Source: Rhodoferax sp.
Lineage (GTDB): Bacteria; Pseudomonadota; Gammaproteobacteria; Burkholderiales; Burkholderiaceae_C
Direction: 5' to 3'
Assembly: GCA_030833685.1 (NCBI GenBank)
Contig: JAURGS010000033.1
Span: 1-15,743 of the forward strand
Length of the DNA stretch: 15,743 nucleotides
Below, piece after piece: positions 1 through 6,517 of the stretch. Under the pieces are notes generated by a model. It made no database searches. It was not told where the DNA came from and saw only the letters and a program-made list of their open reading frames with translations. Positions within the stretch are counted from its first letter, which is position 1. The number at the start of each line of letters is the position of its first letter. The translations under genes and the position numbers were made by a program.

Positions 1-1
1 C

Positions 2-1687
2 CAGCGTCGCTTTGAGGCAGCCGACTGGCACGCGCAGCACCGCGCCATGCGCGATCGAATCGAGTTTTACGACAAAAGGGTGGCTGAAGCGACCCTGCGG
101 TTAGAGGCTGAATTCGCAGTATCCCAACTCCCCGTAGAAATTTGGCGAGAAGTCAAAAGACTCTATGTTGGCCTGATGGTTGATCACCGACAACCCGAGC
201 TTGCAGAAACTTTCTTCAATTCGGTCACCACCAAAATTCTGCACCGAAGCTATTTCCATAACGACTTCATCTTCGTTCGACCTGCGGTTTCAACCGAATA
301 CATCGAACTCGACGAGAGCGCAGGCCCAGGGTCTTACCGGGTGTACTACCCCAACTACCCAGCCTGGGAGGCAACCTGGGAACAATTGCTCCAAGACTTC
401 AGCTTGGGTGTTGCGTTTGAGGATTTGCAGCGCGACGTGGCTGATATTTCAAACACTCTTGGTGCTGTGCTGGGTCCGAAATTCAGGGCGCGCGCCAACC
501 TGCAGATTCAGGTGCTCTCCAGCCTTTTTTTTAGGAATAAAGGCGCGTATGTGGTGGGCAAGATCATCAATGGCTACCAGATCATTCCGATTGGGTTGCC
601 CCTGCTACACACAGACGACGGCCGGCTGATCGTCGACACCGTCCTGCACACCGAAGACGACATGCAAATACTGTTTAGCTACGCTCGAGCGTATTTCATG
701 GTCGATATGCAAATCCCGAGTGCGTATGTGCAGTTTTTGAGGTCCTTGATGCCAGGAAAGCCGCGTGCCGAGATCTACAGTGCGCTGGGGCTGCAAAAGC
801 AAGGAAAAAACACGTTCTATCGTGACCTGTTGCATCACCTGCGGCACAGCACAGACCGATTTCGAATCGCGCCCGGCATCAAAGGCATGGTGATGTTGGT
901 ATTTGACCTGCCCTCCTTCCCCTTTGTTTTTAAGATCATTCGCGACGAATTTCCGGCCCAGAAAAAAACCACGCGCGAACAAGTCAAAGGCAAGTACCAG
1001 TTGGTCAAGCGCCATGATCGCGTTGGCCGCATGGCCGACACACTGGAGTACAGCAAGGTCGCACTGCCGCTCTCTCGCTTTGAGCCAGAGTTACTTGAAG
1101 AGTTGCGCAGCAGCTGCAGCAAACTCATCGAGATCAACACCGAGGCAAACGAAGCAGAATTGGTGATTGAGCACGCCTACATTGAAAGGCGCATGATCCC
1201 ACTGAATATTTACCTGCGCGAGGCTGACGCCGCAGGTGACACAGCCAGCGTCGAGCGGGCGGTGCTGGAATATGGCAATGCGCTCAAGGACCTGATCGCG
1301 GCCAATATTTTTCCAGGTGACATGCTGTGGAAAAACTTCGGCATCACGCGTCAGGGAAAAGTCGTTTTTTACGACTACGACGAAATCGAATACATCACCG
1401 ACTGCAACTTTCGCCGGGTTCCGCCTCGCGATGAAGCCACCAAGCCCACTGAGGGCGATCAGGTCTGGTTTGATGTCGGAGCCAAAGACGTCTTTCCAGA
1501 AACGTTCGGGCCTTTTTTACTGGGTAAGGCCAGCGTACGCCAGGCTTTCCTGAAGCACCACGCTGATCTTTTGGATCCAAAATTTTGGGATGGCCACAAG
1601 CAACGCATCCTGGCTGGTGAAGTGCCCGACATCTTTCCCTACGATGCAAAGCGCCGTTTCAGCGCGCGCCGCCTTGCACCCGACTAA
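2..1687 (+). CDS. aceK: Isocitrate dehydrogenase kinase/phosphatase AceK, 5'-truncated by the window edge
   Basis: AceK is a cytoplasmic bifunctional enzyme that phosphorylates and dephosphorylates isocitrate dehydrogenase, setting the branch between the TCA cycle and the glyoxylate shunt. The frame is open from base 2, and the residues before the first ATG (base 47) read QRRFEAADWHAQHRA, which matches the AceK N-terminal region, so the true start lies upstream. About 561 residues are visible; family members have roughly 570-600. Recognisable elements are the ATP-binding stretch GIKGMVMLVF with its lysine in FVFKIIRD, then GDMLWKNFG and FYDYDEIEY. By alignment from memory these hold the equivalents of E. 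coli Lys336, Asp457, Asn462, Asp475 and Asp477, so both activities should be intact. The gene ends 29 bases from the end of the convergent mobA-like gene, and I see no clear terminator between them. No aceA or aceB is present here. The identification is very secure. Confidence 0.97.
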   Translation, partial: QRRFEAADWHAQHRAMRDRIEFYDKRVAEATLRLEAEFAVSQLPVEIWREVKRLYVGLMVDHRQPELAETFFNSVTTKILHRSYFHNDFIFVRPAVSTEYIELDESAGPGSYRVYYPNYPAWEATWEQLLQDFSLGVAFEDLQRDVADISNTLGAVLGPKFRARANLQIQVLSSLFFRNKGAYVVGKIINGYQIIPIGLPLLHTDDGRLIVDTVLHTEDDMQILFSYARAYFMVDMQIPSAYVQFLRSLMPGKPRAEIYSALGLQKQGKNTFYRDLLHHLRHSTDRFRIAPGIKGMVMLVFDLPSFPFVFKIIRDEFPAQKKTTREQVKGKYQLVKRHDRVGRMADTLEYSKVALPLSRFEPELLEELRSSCSKLIEINTEANEAELVIEHAYIERRMIPLNIYLREADAAGDTASVERAVLEYGNALKDLIAANIFPGDMLWKNFGITRQGKVVFYDYDEIEYITDCNFRRVPPRDEATKPTEGDQVWFDVGAKDVFPETFGPFLLGKASVRQAFLKHHADLLDPKFWDGHKQRILAGEVPDIFPYDAKRRFSARRLAPD

Positions 1688-1716
1688 AACCACCCCTTGG
1701 GCTGCAGGCTGGCGCT

Positions 1717-3627
1717 TTAGCGAAGCACACCCGCAAAAAAAGCAGATAACTCTTCAAAGGCCAGCAAAGGCAAAACATTGGCGGTGTACTGGTCGGGCCG
1801 AACCACAACCATGCATCCGCCTGCTCGGTCGATGGCGCGCATGTCAAAAATGTCGCCCGCACCTTTGTGGTCAACGCAAAATATTTTTTCATGATCCTGC
1901 AAACCCAGTCGACCGGTGCAGGGCTTAAAGAACGCCGGCATCTGTTCATAGGCTAGCTGATCAAAGGTTTGCTGAAAGATTGCGCGGCAGTCGATCACGG
2001 CATCCACATCCTCATCGGGGCGTGTATGGGCACGCACGACCGAGGCTGGGTGGTTCTGCAGCCAGTCCGCCAAGCGGTGCATTGCAGTACCAGGCTGACC
2101 GGCGTCGCCCTGCCCAGCGAAGACGTACAAACGCCATCGCGCATCGGCCTGCGCCACGTGGCCCAGCTGCATGGGCTTGGCATCCGCTAAACGGACAACG
2201 GGGGCAGAATGAAAGCGCCGCCCAATTTCAAGCCCGCGGGCCAGAGCCTGGTATTTGGGCTGTCCTGTCAGAGTCGAGGGCTCATACTTGACTGCATTGC
2301 CACCCGTGAACTCCAAGTTTTCTTTAAACTGGCGAATGATGCGCGGCAACTCGGTCCCATCCCGCTCGGCCTGGGTTGTGGGCGCTGACATGATGCGAGC
2401 CCATTTGTGGTCTGTGTCGATCAATCGCTTGGCCTCGGCCATTCGCTCTGTGGAATAGGTTCTCAGCAGACTGGCATCTGATCGCCCTAGCAACACATGC
2501 ACCAGCTTCCAGCCCAAGTTAAAGGTGTCCTGCATCGACACATTCATGCCCTGCCCTGCCTTGGGCGAATGCGTATGACACGCGTCGCCTGCGGTAAAGA
2601 CTCGGGGGTGGCCACTGGGGTCGTCACCGGCGTCATCAAAGCGGTCCGTTAGGCTATGACCAATGTCATAAATGGACCACCACACGACTTCCTTCACGTC
2701 CAAGGTGTATGGTTTGATGATTCGATTGGCAGCGGCAATCATGTCTTCCTGCGTGAACTTGCGTTGCGCCGCCTTTTCATCAGGTCGCAGCTTATCAAGC
2801 TCGACATACATGCGAAAGATGTACCCACCCTCTCGCGGGAGGATCAGCACATTGCCCTCTCTCGCCGAAGAAATTAAGCACTTTTGCCGTACGTCCGGAA
2901 AATCGGTGTTGGCCAGAATATCCATCACACCCCAGGCCTGATGCGCGGCATCACCATGCAGCTGCCCGCCGATGGCCTTGCGAACCGCTGAGTGGGCGCC
3001 GTCGCAGCCCACCACGTAATTAGCCCGAACAGAACGCGTCGCCCACCAGTTCACGCCGGTGGCATCTTTGAGCGTGACAGTCACGGGGTGCTCAGAGGCG
3101 GTTGGATCGATCGTTAGGCCCTGAATCTCCCATCCATAGTCAGGCTCCAGGCGTGAGGGTGAGTTCTTCATCACCTCCAGAAACAGCTCATGCAAGCGCG
3201 CCTGGTTAATCAAAATGTGTGGCATCTCCGAGCTGTCATCAGCCACGTCCTGAAACCGACCCACCCGCTTGATGTGCTCAGGATTCTTCGGGTCAGGCAT
3301 CCAGAACGCAGTCTGGTTGACCCAATAGGTTTCGCGCTTGACCTTTTCAGCAAAGCCGAAGGCTTGAAACATTTCCATGGATCGGGTGTTGATGCCGTCG
3401 GCCTTGCCCTTGATGATGTTACTGGGCATGCGCTCAACAATCAAAGTCTCGATATCGGGAAATTGCGAGAGCTGAGCAGCCAGGCACAGGCCGGCGGGGC
3501 CGGCGCCAGCAATCAAAACATCCACTTTTTCCGGCAAGGCATCGTGAATGCCCCGGTTGCGCCGATTCGGTGCGGGAGCTTTCACATCCGGATTGCCACC
3601 ACGAAAACCATCTCTGTAAAACTGCAT
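1717..3627 (-). CDS. mobA: FAD-dependent aromatic hydroxylase, 3-hydroxybenzoate 4-monooxygenase (MobA) type
   Basis: This 636-residue single-component flavoprotein belongs to the phenol 2-monooxygenase/MobA family. MobA uses NADPH and O2 to turn 3-hydroxybenzoate into protocatechuate. The FAD fold is visible as GAGPAG (41-46), CDGAHSAVRKAIG (208-220) and GDACHTHSPKAGQGMN (347-362), and a C-terminal thioredoxin-like domain ends in VVVRPDQY. Recalling the Comamonas testosteroni MobA sequence, this protein aligns over its full length. Residues I remember as lining the MobA active site (Asp75, His135, Lys247, Tyr271) correspond to Asp77, His137, Lys249 and Tyr274 here. Asp and Tyr are general to the family; His and Lys argue more specifically for a carboxylated phenol. 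The start is ATG with AGAGG six bases upstream. A MarR-type gene is divergent, as for MobR. No ring-cleavage genes lie nearby. The family is certain; the exact substrate is inferred and could be another meta-substituted phenol. Confidence 0.8.
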   Translation of the reverse strand: MQFYRDGFRGGNPDVKAPAPNRRNRGIHDALPEKVDVLIAGAGPAGLCLAAQLSQFPDIETLIVERMPSNIIKGKADGINTRSMEMFQAFGFAEKVKRETYWVNQTAFWMPDPKNPEHIKRVGRFQDVADDSSEMPHILINQARLHELFLEVMKNSPSRLEPDYGWEIQGLTIDPTASEHPVTVTLKDATGVNWWATRSVRANYVVGCDGAHSAVRKAIGGQLHGDAAHQAWGVMDILANTDFPDVRQKCLISSAREGNVLILPREGGYIFRMYVELDKLRPDEKAAQRKFTQEDMIAAANRIIKPYTLDVKEVVWWSIYDIGHSLTDRFDDAGDDPSGHPRVFTAGDACHTHSPKAGQGMNVSMQDTFNLGWKLVHVLLGRSDASLLRTYSTERMAEAKRLIDTDHKWARIMSAPTTQAERDGTELPRIIRQFKENLEFTGGNAVKYEPSTLTGQPKYQALARGLEIGRRFHSAPVVRLADAKPMQLGHVAQADARWRLYVFAGQGDAGQPGTAMHRLADWLQNHPASVVRAHTRPDEDVDAVIDCRAIFQQTFDQLAYEQMPAFFKPCTGRLGLQDHEKIFCVDHKGAGDIFDMRAIDRAGGCMVVVRPDQYTANVLPLLAFEELSAFFAGVLR

Positions 3628-3683
3628 TGCGGACCTCTTCGGGTTGACTCAAACGACAGACGACAGTGCGTTAATTGTTCGAA

Positions 3684-3713
3684 ATGATATCCATACATAT
3701 TGTTTCTTGTCAA
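3684..3713 (-). promoter_or_regulatory. Predicted sigma-70 promoter of the mobA-like gene
   Basis: Read on the minus strand there is a perfect -35 TTGACA (3713-3708), an 18-base spacer and a -10 TATCAT (3689-3684, five of six consensus bases). This predicts a start near 3677 and a leader of about 50 bases. It is the best-scoring promoter I see in the window. One half-site of the inverted repeat (3693-3699) lies inside its spacer, so a repressor bound there should block RNA polymerase. Confidence 0.65.
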
Positions 3714-3725
3714 GATGGTATGTAT
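3693..3725. promoter_or_regulatory. Inverted repeat, candidate MarR/MobR operator
   Basis: The arms ATACATA (3693-3699) and TATGTAT (3719-3725) are exact reverse complements. Between them lies a smaller palindrome, CTTG-T-CAAG (3706-3714), centred within one base of the same axis. The arms cover the mobA spacer and the mobR -10 element. MarR proteins usually bind palindromes of roughly 16-20 bp, so the protein may recognise one half-region or the inner palindrome rather than the whole 33 bp. The assignment to the adjacent regulator is inference. Confidence 0.55.
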
Positions 3726-3728
3726 AGT
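3700..3728 (+). promoter_or_regulatory. Predicted promoter of the mobR-like gene
   Basis: On the plus strand TTGTTT (3700-3705) is followed after 17 bases by TATAGT (3723-3728, five of six consensus bases), predicting a start near 3735 and a leader of about 54 bases. The -35 is weak. It overlaps the mobA promoter almost completely, so the two are probably mutually exclusive. An alternative is TTGTTC (3675-3680) with TATTGT (3698-3703), also at 17-base spacing. Confidence 0.45.
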
Positions 3729-3788
3729 TACTAAACTTGGTTTGGGGCTGGTGCCCCATCCAGCAACCTGATTCCTCAAGGAGCACCG

Positions 3789-4220
3789 ATGGCCTTAACG
3801 GAAATGCCTGGACATCTGATTCGGCGCCTTCACCAGCACGCAACACTGGTCTTTATGGAGAAGACTCAGGCCGCCGGATTCGACCTGACGCCAGTGCAAT
3901 TTGCCGCTTTACAGGCGATTGACCAGCAACCGCACGCCGATCAGGCCAGCATTGCGCAAATCATCGGCTACGACCGTGCCACGATTGGCGGGGTCATCAA
4001 TCGACTTGAAAAAAAGAAATGGATTCGCCGAGTCGTCTGCTCTTCAGATCGCCGTGCGCGAGAGCTCACACTCAGCACTCAAGGCAAACGAACGCTAAGC
4101 GCGCTCGAACCCATCGTTCAAGCGCTCCAGCACGAGATACTGAAACCCTTAAACGCCAGCGACTACGCCCGTTTTGTCGAATTGTCCAAGAAGGTAGTGA
4201 TCGGTCCAGCGTCTATTTGA
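3789..4220 (+). CDS. mobR: MarR-family transcriptional regulator, probable MobR-type repressor
   Basis: This is a 143-residue winged-helix regulator of MarR length. The HTH spans about residues 51-75 (DQASIAQIIGYDRATIGGVI followed by NRLEKK), and the wing about residues 80-98 with the typical DRRARE turn. Flanking helices at 8-30 and 100-137 would form the dimerisation domain. The ATG is preceded by AAGGAG five bases upstream. It is divergent from the mobA-like gene across 161 bases. From memory, MobR of Comamonas testosteroni is a MarR protein that represses mobA and is released by 3-hydroxybenzoate; by analogy this protein should bind the palindromic region 3693-3725, and because the promoters overlap it could also control itself. 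The MarR family call is secure; the ligand is inferred from context. Confidence 0.85.
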   Translation: MALTEMPGHLIRRLHQHATLVFMEKTQAAGFDLTPVQFAALQAIDQQPHADQASIAQIIGYDRATIGGVINRLEKKKWIRRVVCSSDRRARELTLSTQGKRTLSALEPIVQALQHEILKPLNASDYARFVELSKKVVIGPASI

Positions 4221-4397
4221 GGGGGTGATCAATCGCCTCAATCCCAGTTTTTTATCGACCGTGTCTGTAAATCTGTCTGGTTTCCTGCCTGTCATTCTGG
4301 ATCGTGACGACCTTCACCAACTTTACGTTGGTATGCCTTGCAAGGGGCAGTTGATCTGCACAATACTGAACGGAACGCAAATGGATTTGCCAAGGAA
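4221..4397. other. Non-coding stretch downstream of mobR
   Basis: Between the mobR stop codon and the shared terminator there are about 177 bases with no convincing gene. A short open frame on the plus strand (4225-4413) has no good ribosome site, no recognisable domain, and runs into the terminator stem. I see no repeat or conserved RNA structure. Confidence 0.5.
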
Positions 4398-4431
4398 AAA
4401 AGCCCCCAAGTAAATCTACTTGGAGGCTTTT
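4398..4431. terminator. Bidirectional rho-independent terminator between mobR and tRNA-Thr
   Basis: The arms AAAAGCCCCCAAGTA (4398-4412) and TACTTGGAGGCTTTT (4417-4431) pair over 15 positions with a single C-A mismatch (4405/4424) and a four-base loop AATC. Plus-strand transcripts end in TTTT, and minus-strand transcripts run into six Ts. It therefore serves mobR from the left and tRNA-Thr, possibly with read-through from sspAB, from the right. This is one of the clearest structures in the window. Confidence 0.93.
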
Positions 4432-4442
4432 GAATCATCACA

Positions 4443-4518
4443 TGGTGCCGGTTGTCGGATTCGAACTGACGACCTACCGCTTACAAGGCGGTTGCTCTAC
4501 CAACTGAGCTAAACCGGC
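4443..4518 (-). tRNA. tRNA-Thr (anticodon UGU), CCA encoded
   Basis: The minus strand folds as a complete 76-base tRNA: acceptor GCCGGTT/AACCGGC, D stem GCTC/GAGC, anticodon stem ACCGC/GCGGT with loop CTTGTAA, a five-base variable loop AGGTC, T loop TTCGAAT, discriminator A, and genomically encoded CCA (4445-4443). The anticodon TGT lies at 4485-4483 and reads threonine ACA codons, and others by wobble. The T stem GTCAG/CCGAC has an A-C mismatch at position 52/62; I recall the same mismatch in E. coli tRNA-Thr(UGU), so it is not a sign of decay. The gene lies 61 bases beyond sspB and ends in the shared hairpin at 4398-4431. Confidence 0.96.
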
Positions 4519-4527
4519 ACGCTGCAA

Positions 4528-4533
4528 ATTTTA
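4528..4533 (-). promoter_or_regulatory. Possible -10 element of tRNA-Thr
   Basis: TAAAAT on the minus strand ends 9 bases before the mature tRNA 5' end, the right distance for a short leader. No good -35 is present at 16-18 bases. The tRNA could equally be processed from an sspAB read-through transcript, since I see no terminator between sspB and the tRNA. Confidence 0.35.
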
Positions 4534-4579
4534 CATGGGCATCTTTAGCGCACCACAGCCCAGAAGCTTCACCCAGGTG

Positions 4580-4999
4580 TTATTTCACCCGAGTCAGTTT
4601 CGGTCGACCCGGCTTGGAAGCCGCAGCAGTACCGGGGCCTGGACCAGAACCGGCTTTGACCGAGTCGCTCATAGGAAATGCCATGCCCTGTCCATTCTCG
4701 CGCGCAAAAATCGCCGCCACCCGATCCACAGGCACCATGATGTCTTTAACCACACCAGAGAAACGCGCTTTGAATGACAGCACATCATTACCAAGCGTCA
4801 ACGCTGTCGTGGCGTCCCAACTGAGATTGAGCACGATCTCCGAGTCCTTGACGAATTCACGCGGCACTTGTACCGACTCATCGACCCTGACTGAAACATA
4901 AGGTGTCAGCCCATTGTCGGTGCACCATTCGTGCAGGGCACGAATCAAATAGGGCTTGGTCGCTGTGGGCGCGGGCGCGTCAGGGTCTGCCATGAGCAT
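4580..4999 (-). CDS. sspB: ClpXP protease specificity-enhancing factor SspB
   Basis: SspB is a cytoplasmic adaptor that binds ssrA-tagged polypeptides and delivers them to ClpXP. This 139-residue protein shows the family core: TKPYLIRALHEWCTDNGLTP near the N-terminus, the stretch VPREFVKDSEIVLNLSWDAT, and ARFSGVVKDIMVPVDRVAAI, the SspB fold that forms the ssrA-binding groove. A low-complexity Gly/Pro/Ala linker follows, ending in GRPKLTRVK, a basic tail of the kind SspB uses to dock on the ClpX N-domain. The gene starts 12 bases after the sspA stop, consistent with the known sspAB operon. Neither ATG (4999 or 4993) has a clear Shine-Dalgarno site, so initiation may depend on coupling to sspA. 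The start choice is uncertain by two codons. Confidence 0.93.
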   Translation of the reverse strand: MLMADPDAPAPTATKPYLIRALHEWCTDNGLTPYVSVRVDESVQVPREFVKDSEIVLNLSWDATTALTLGNDVLSFKARFSGVVKDIMVPVDRVAAIFARENGQGMAFPMSDSVKAGSGPGPGTAAASKPGRPKLTRVK

Positions 5000-5011
5000 G
5001 TGGGGGTTGGG

Positions 5012-5623
5012 TCACTTGCGCATTACTTTTTCGGATGGGGTCAGTGCCTCGATATAAGCTGGTCGAGAGAAGATGCGTTCTGCGTATTTCAGCAGCGGCG
5101 CGGCGTTCTTGCTTAGCTCAATGCCGTAATAGTCCAGACGCCACAGAAGCGGGGCAATGGCCACGTCGAGCATGGAGAAGCTATCTCCCAGCATGTACTT
5201 GTTTTTCAAGAAAACGGGGGCCAGCTGCGTCAGACGATCGCGAATGTGCGCACGCGCTTTGTCCATGGACTTATCGTTGGGCTTGAGGTGGCGCGACTCC
5301 AGCGTCGTGACATGGGTGAACAGCTCTTTTTCGAAATTAAGCAAGAACAAACGCACACGTGCTCGGTCCACCGGGTCGCCGGGCATCAGCTGCGGGTGCG
5401 GGAAGCGCTCGTCGATGTACTCGTTGATGATGTTGGACTCGTACAAGATCAGGTCCCGCTCGACCAAGATCGGAACCTGCCCATAGGGATTCATGACACC
5501 AATGTCTTCTGGCTTGCTGTAGAGGTCCACATCACGGATTTCAAAATCCATGCCTTTCTCGAACAACACAAAACGGCAACGGTGAGAAAAAGGACAGGTG
5601 GTTCCCGAATAAAGCACCATCAT
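5012..5623 (-). CDS. sspA: Stringent starvation protein A SspA (glutathione S-transferase fold)
   Basis: SspA is a GST-fold, RNA polymerase-associated protein involved in starvation and acid-stress gene expression. The 203 residues begin MMVLYSGTTCPFSHRCR. An N-terminal thioredoxin-like domain (about 1-80) includes MNPYGQVPILVERDLILYES, and an all-helical C-terminal domain follows, including SMLDVAIAPLLWRLDYYGI. I place the start at 5623 (ATG-ATG) because AGGAG lies eight bases upstream and family members begin this way. A longer in-frame reading from a TTG at 5677 would run through the petC terminator hairpin. The gene follows petC and precedes sspB, a common betaproteobacterial arrangement. 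Its own promoter is not obvious; it may lie near the end of petC, or transcription may leak through the hairpin. Confidence 0.94.
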   Translation of the reverse strand: MMVLYSGTTCPFSHRCRFVLFEKGMDFEIRDVDLYSKPEDIGVMNPYGQVPILVERDLILYESNIINEYIDERFPHPQLMPGDPVDRARVRLFLLNFEKELFTHVTTLESRHLKPNDKSMDKARAHIRDRLTQLAPVFLKNKYMLGDSFSMLDVAIAPLLWRLDYYGIELSKNAAPLLKYAERIFSRPAYIEALTPSEKVMRK

Positions 5624-5643
5624 GATGGCATCTCCTAAAAATG

Positions 5644-5673
5644 AAAAAGCGGAGGACCCATGAGCCCTCCACT
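5644..5673 (-). terminator. Rho-independent terminator after petC
   Basis: On the minus strand the arms AGTGGAGG and CCTCCGCT pair over eight positions (one G-U) around a ten-base loop, followed directly by TTTTT. It lies between the petC stop (5730) and the sspA start (5623) and should end most pet transcripts. Confidence 0.7.
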
Positions 5674-5729
5674 TCAAGGCGCGAAGGGCTGATGGGCAGC
5701 CCTCACGCGAAAGCTATTTACGCATCAGC

Positions 5730-6503
5730 CTATTTGATGTCTTTCCAGAAAGCTTTGTTGAGCTTCCAGGTACTGAAGATCAGGACGGCCAAAAACAATA
5801 AAACCCAGGCGCCCAGGCTCAGACGCTGTGACTGGGATGGCTCGGCCATCCACTGCAGATAGCCCACCAGGTTGGCCATCGCCTGATCGTATTGGGCGGG
5901 GGTCATGGTGCCTGGTGTGATCTGCTTCCAGCCCTTGAAGACCTTGGTCTCCTGGCCGTGGCTCATGATGGTGTCGAACTGCGGCTCGCGCTCACCCTGC
6001 AGTTCCCACATCACATGGGGCATGGCTATGTTGGGATAGGCCAGGTTGTTCCAACCCGTCGCCTTCTCGGCATCGCGGTAAAAACCACGCAGGTAGGTGT
6101 ACAGGTAGTCCCCGCCCGTGCCCTGCGAGCCTGCGCGCGAGCGCGCGATCACGGTGAGGTCTGGTGGCGTGTTGCCAAACCAGTTTTTAGCCTGGCGAGC
6201 ATCGATCGACGCATTCATGGTCTCGCCGATCTTGGAATCTGTCACCAACAAGTTGTCCTTGATTTGGTCTTGCGTCAAACCCAGGTCCTGTAGCTTGGTG
6301 TAGCGCATGAACGAAGCAGAGTGGCAGTTCAGGCAATAGTTCACAAATAACTTGGCACCATTTTGCAGTGCCGCCTGGTCTGCCTGCCTGTTAGGAACCT
6401 TGTCCCAAGCGGCACCACCGCCACTCGCCTGTGCCGTGCCAGCCAGCACGACGCCCAGCACAAACGCCACTACGCGCGTATTGAAAAAGCCCATGGTTGT
6501 CAT
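5730..6503 (-). CDS. petC: Cytochrome c1 subunit of ubiquinol-cytochrome c reductase
   Basis: Cytochrome c1 carries the covalent haem that passes electrons from the Rieske centre to soluble or membrane cytochrome c, on the periplasmic face of the inner membrane. The 257 residues begin with a Sec signal peptide (hydrophobic 10-24, likely cut after AQA near residue 26). They continue with the haem-binding CLNCH (57-61) and a probable axial methionine, Met161, in PNIAMPHVMW. A C-terminal anchor (about 228-247, LGAWVLLFLAVLIFSTWKL) is followed by a short basic tail. The gene starts 14 bases after the petB stop. A second ATG at codon 4 is possible but makes no functional difference. A terminator follows at 5644-5673. 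Confidence 0.97.
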   Translation of the reverse strand: MTTMGFFNTRVVAFVLGVVLAGTAQASGGGAAWDKVPNRQADQAALQNGAKLFVNYCLNCHSASFMRYTKLQDLGLTQDQIKDNLLVTDSKIGETMNASIDARQAKNWFGNTPPDLTVIARSRAGSQGTGGDYLYTYLRGFYRDAEKATGWNNLAYPNIAMPHVMWELQGEREPQFDTIMSHGQETKVFKGWKQITPGTMTPAQYDQAMANLVGYLQWMAEPSQSQRLSLGAWVLLFLAVLIFSTWKLNKAFWKDIK

Positions 6504-6517
6504 GATGGTTCTCCGGG

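Noticed and set aside
1688..1716. Possible terminator between the convergent aceK and mobA-like genes
   Set aside because: The 29 bases contain a CTGCAG palindrome but no stable stem followed by Ts on either strand.
4225..4413. 62-codon open frame after mobR on the plus strand
   Set aside because: It begins five bases after the mobR stop but has no good Shine-Dalgarno, no recognisable domain, and its last codons form one arm of the terminator hairpin.
4443..4518. A-C mismatch in the T stem of tRNA-Thr as a sign of a degenerate tRNA
   Set aside because: The rest of the cloverleaf is perfect, and I recall the same 52/62 mismatch in E. coli tRNA-Thr(UGU), so it looks like a normal feature of this isoacceptor.
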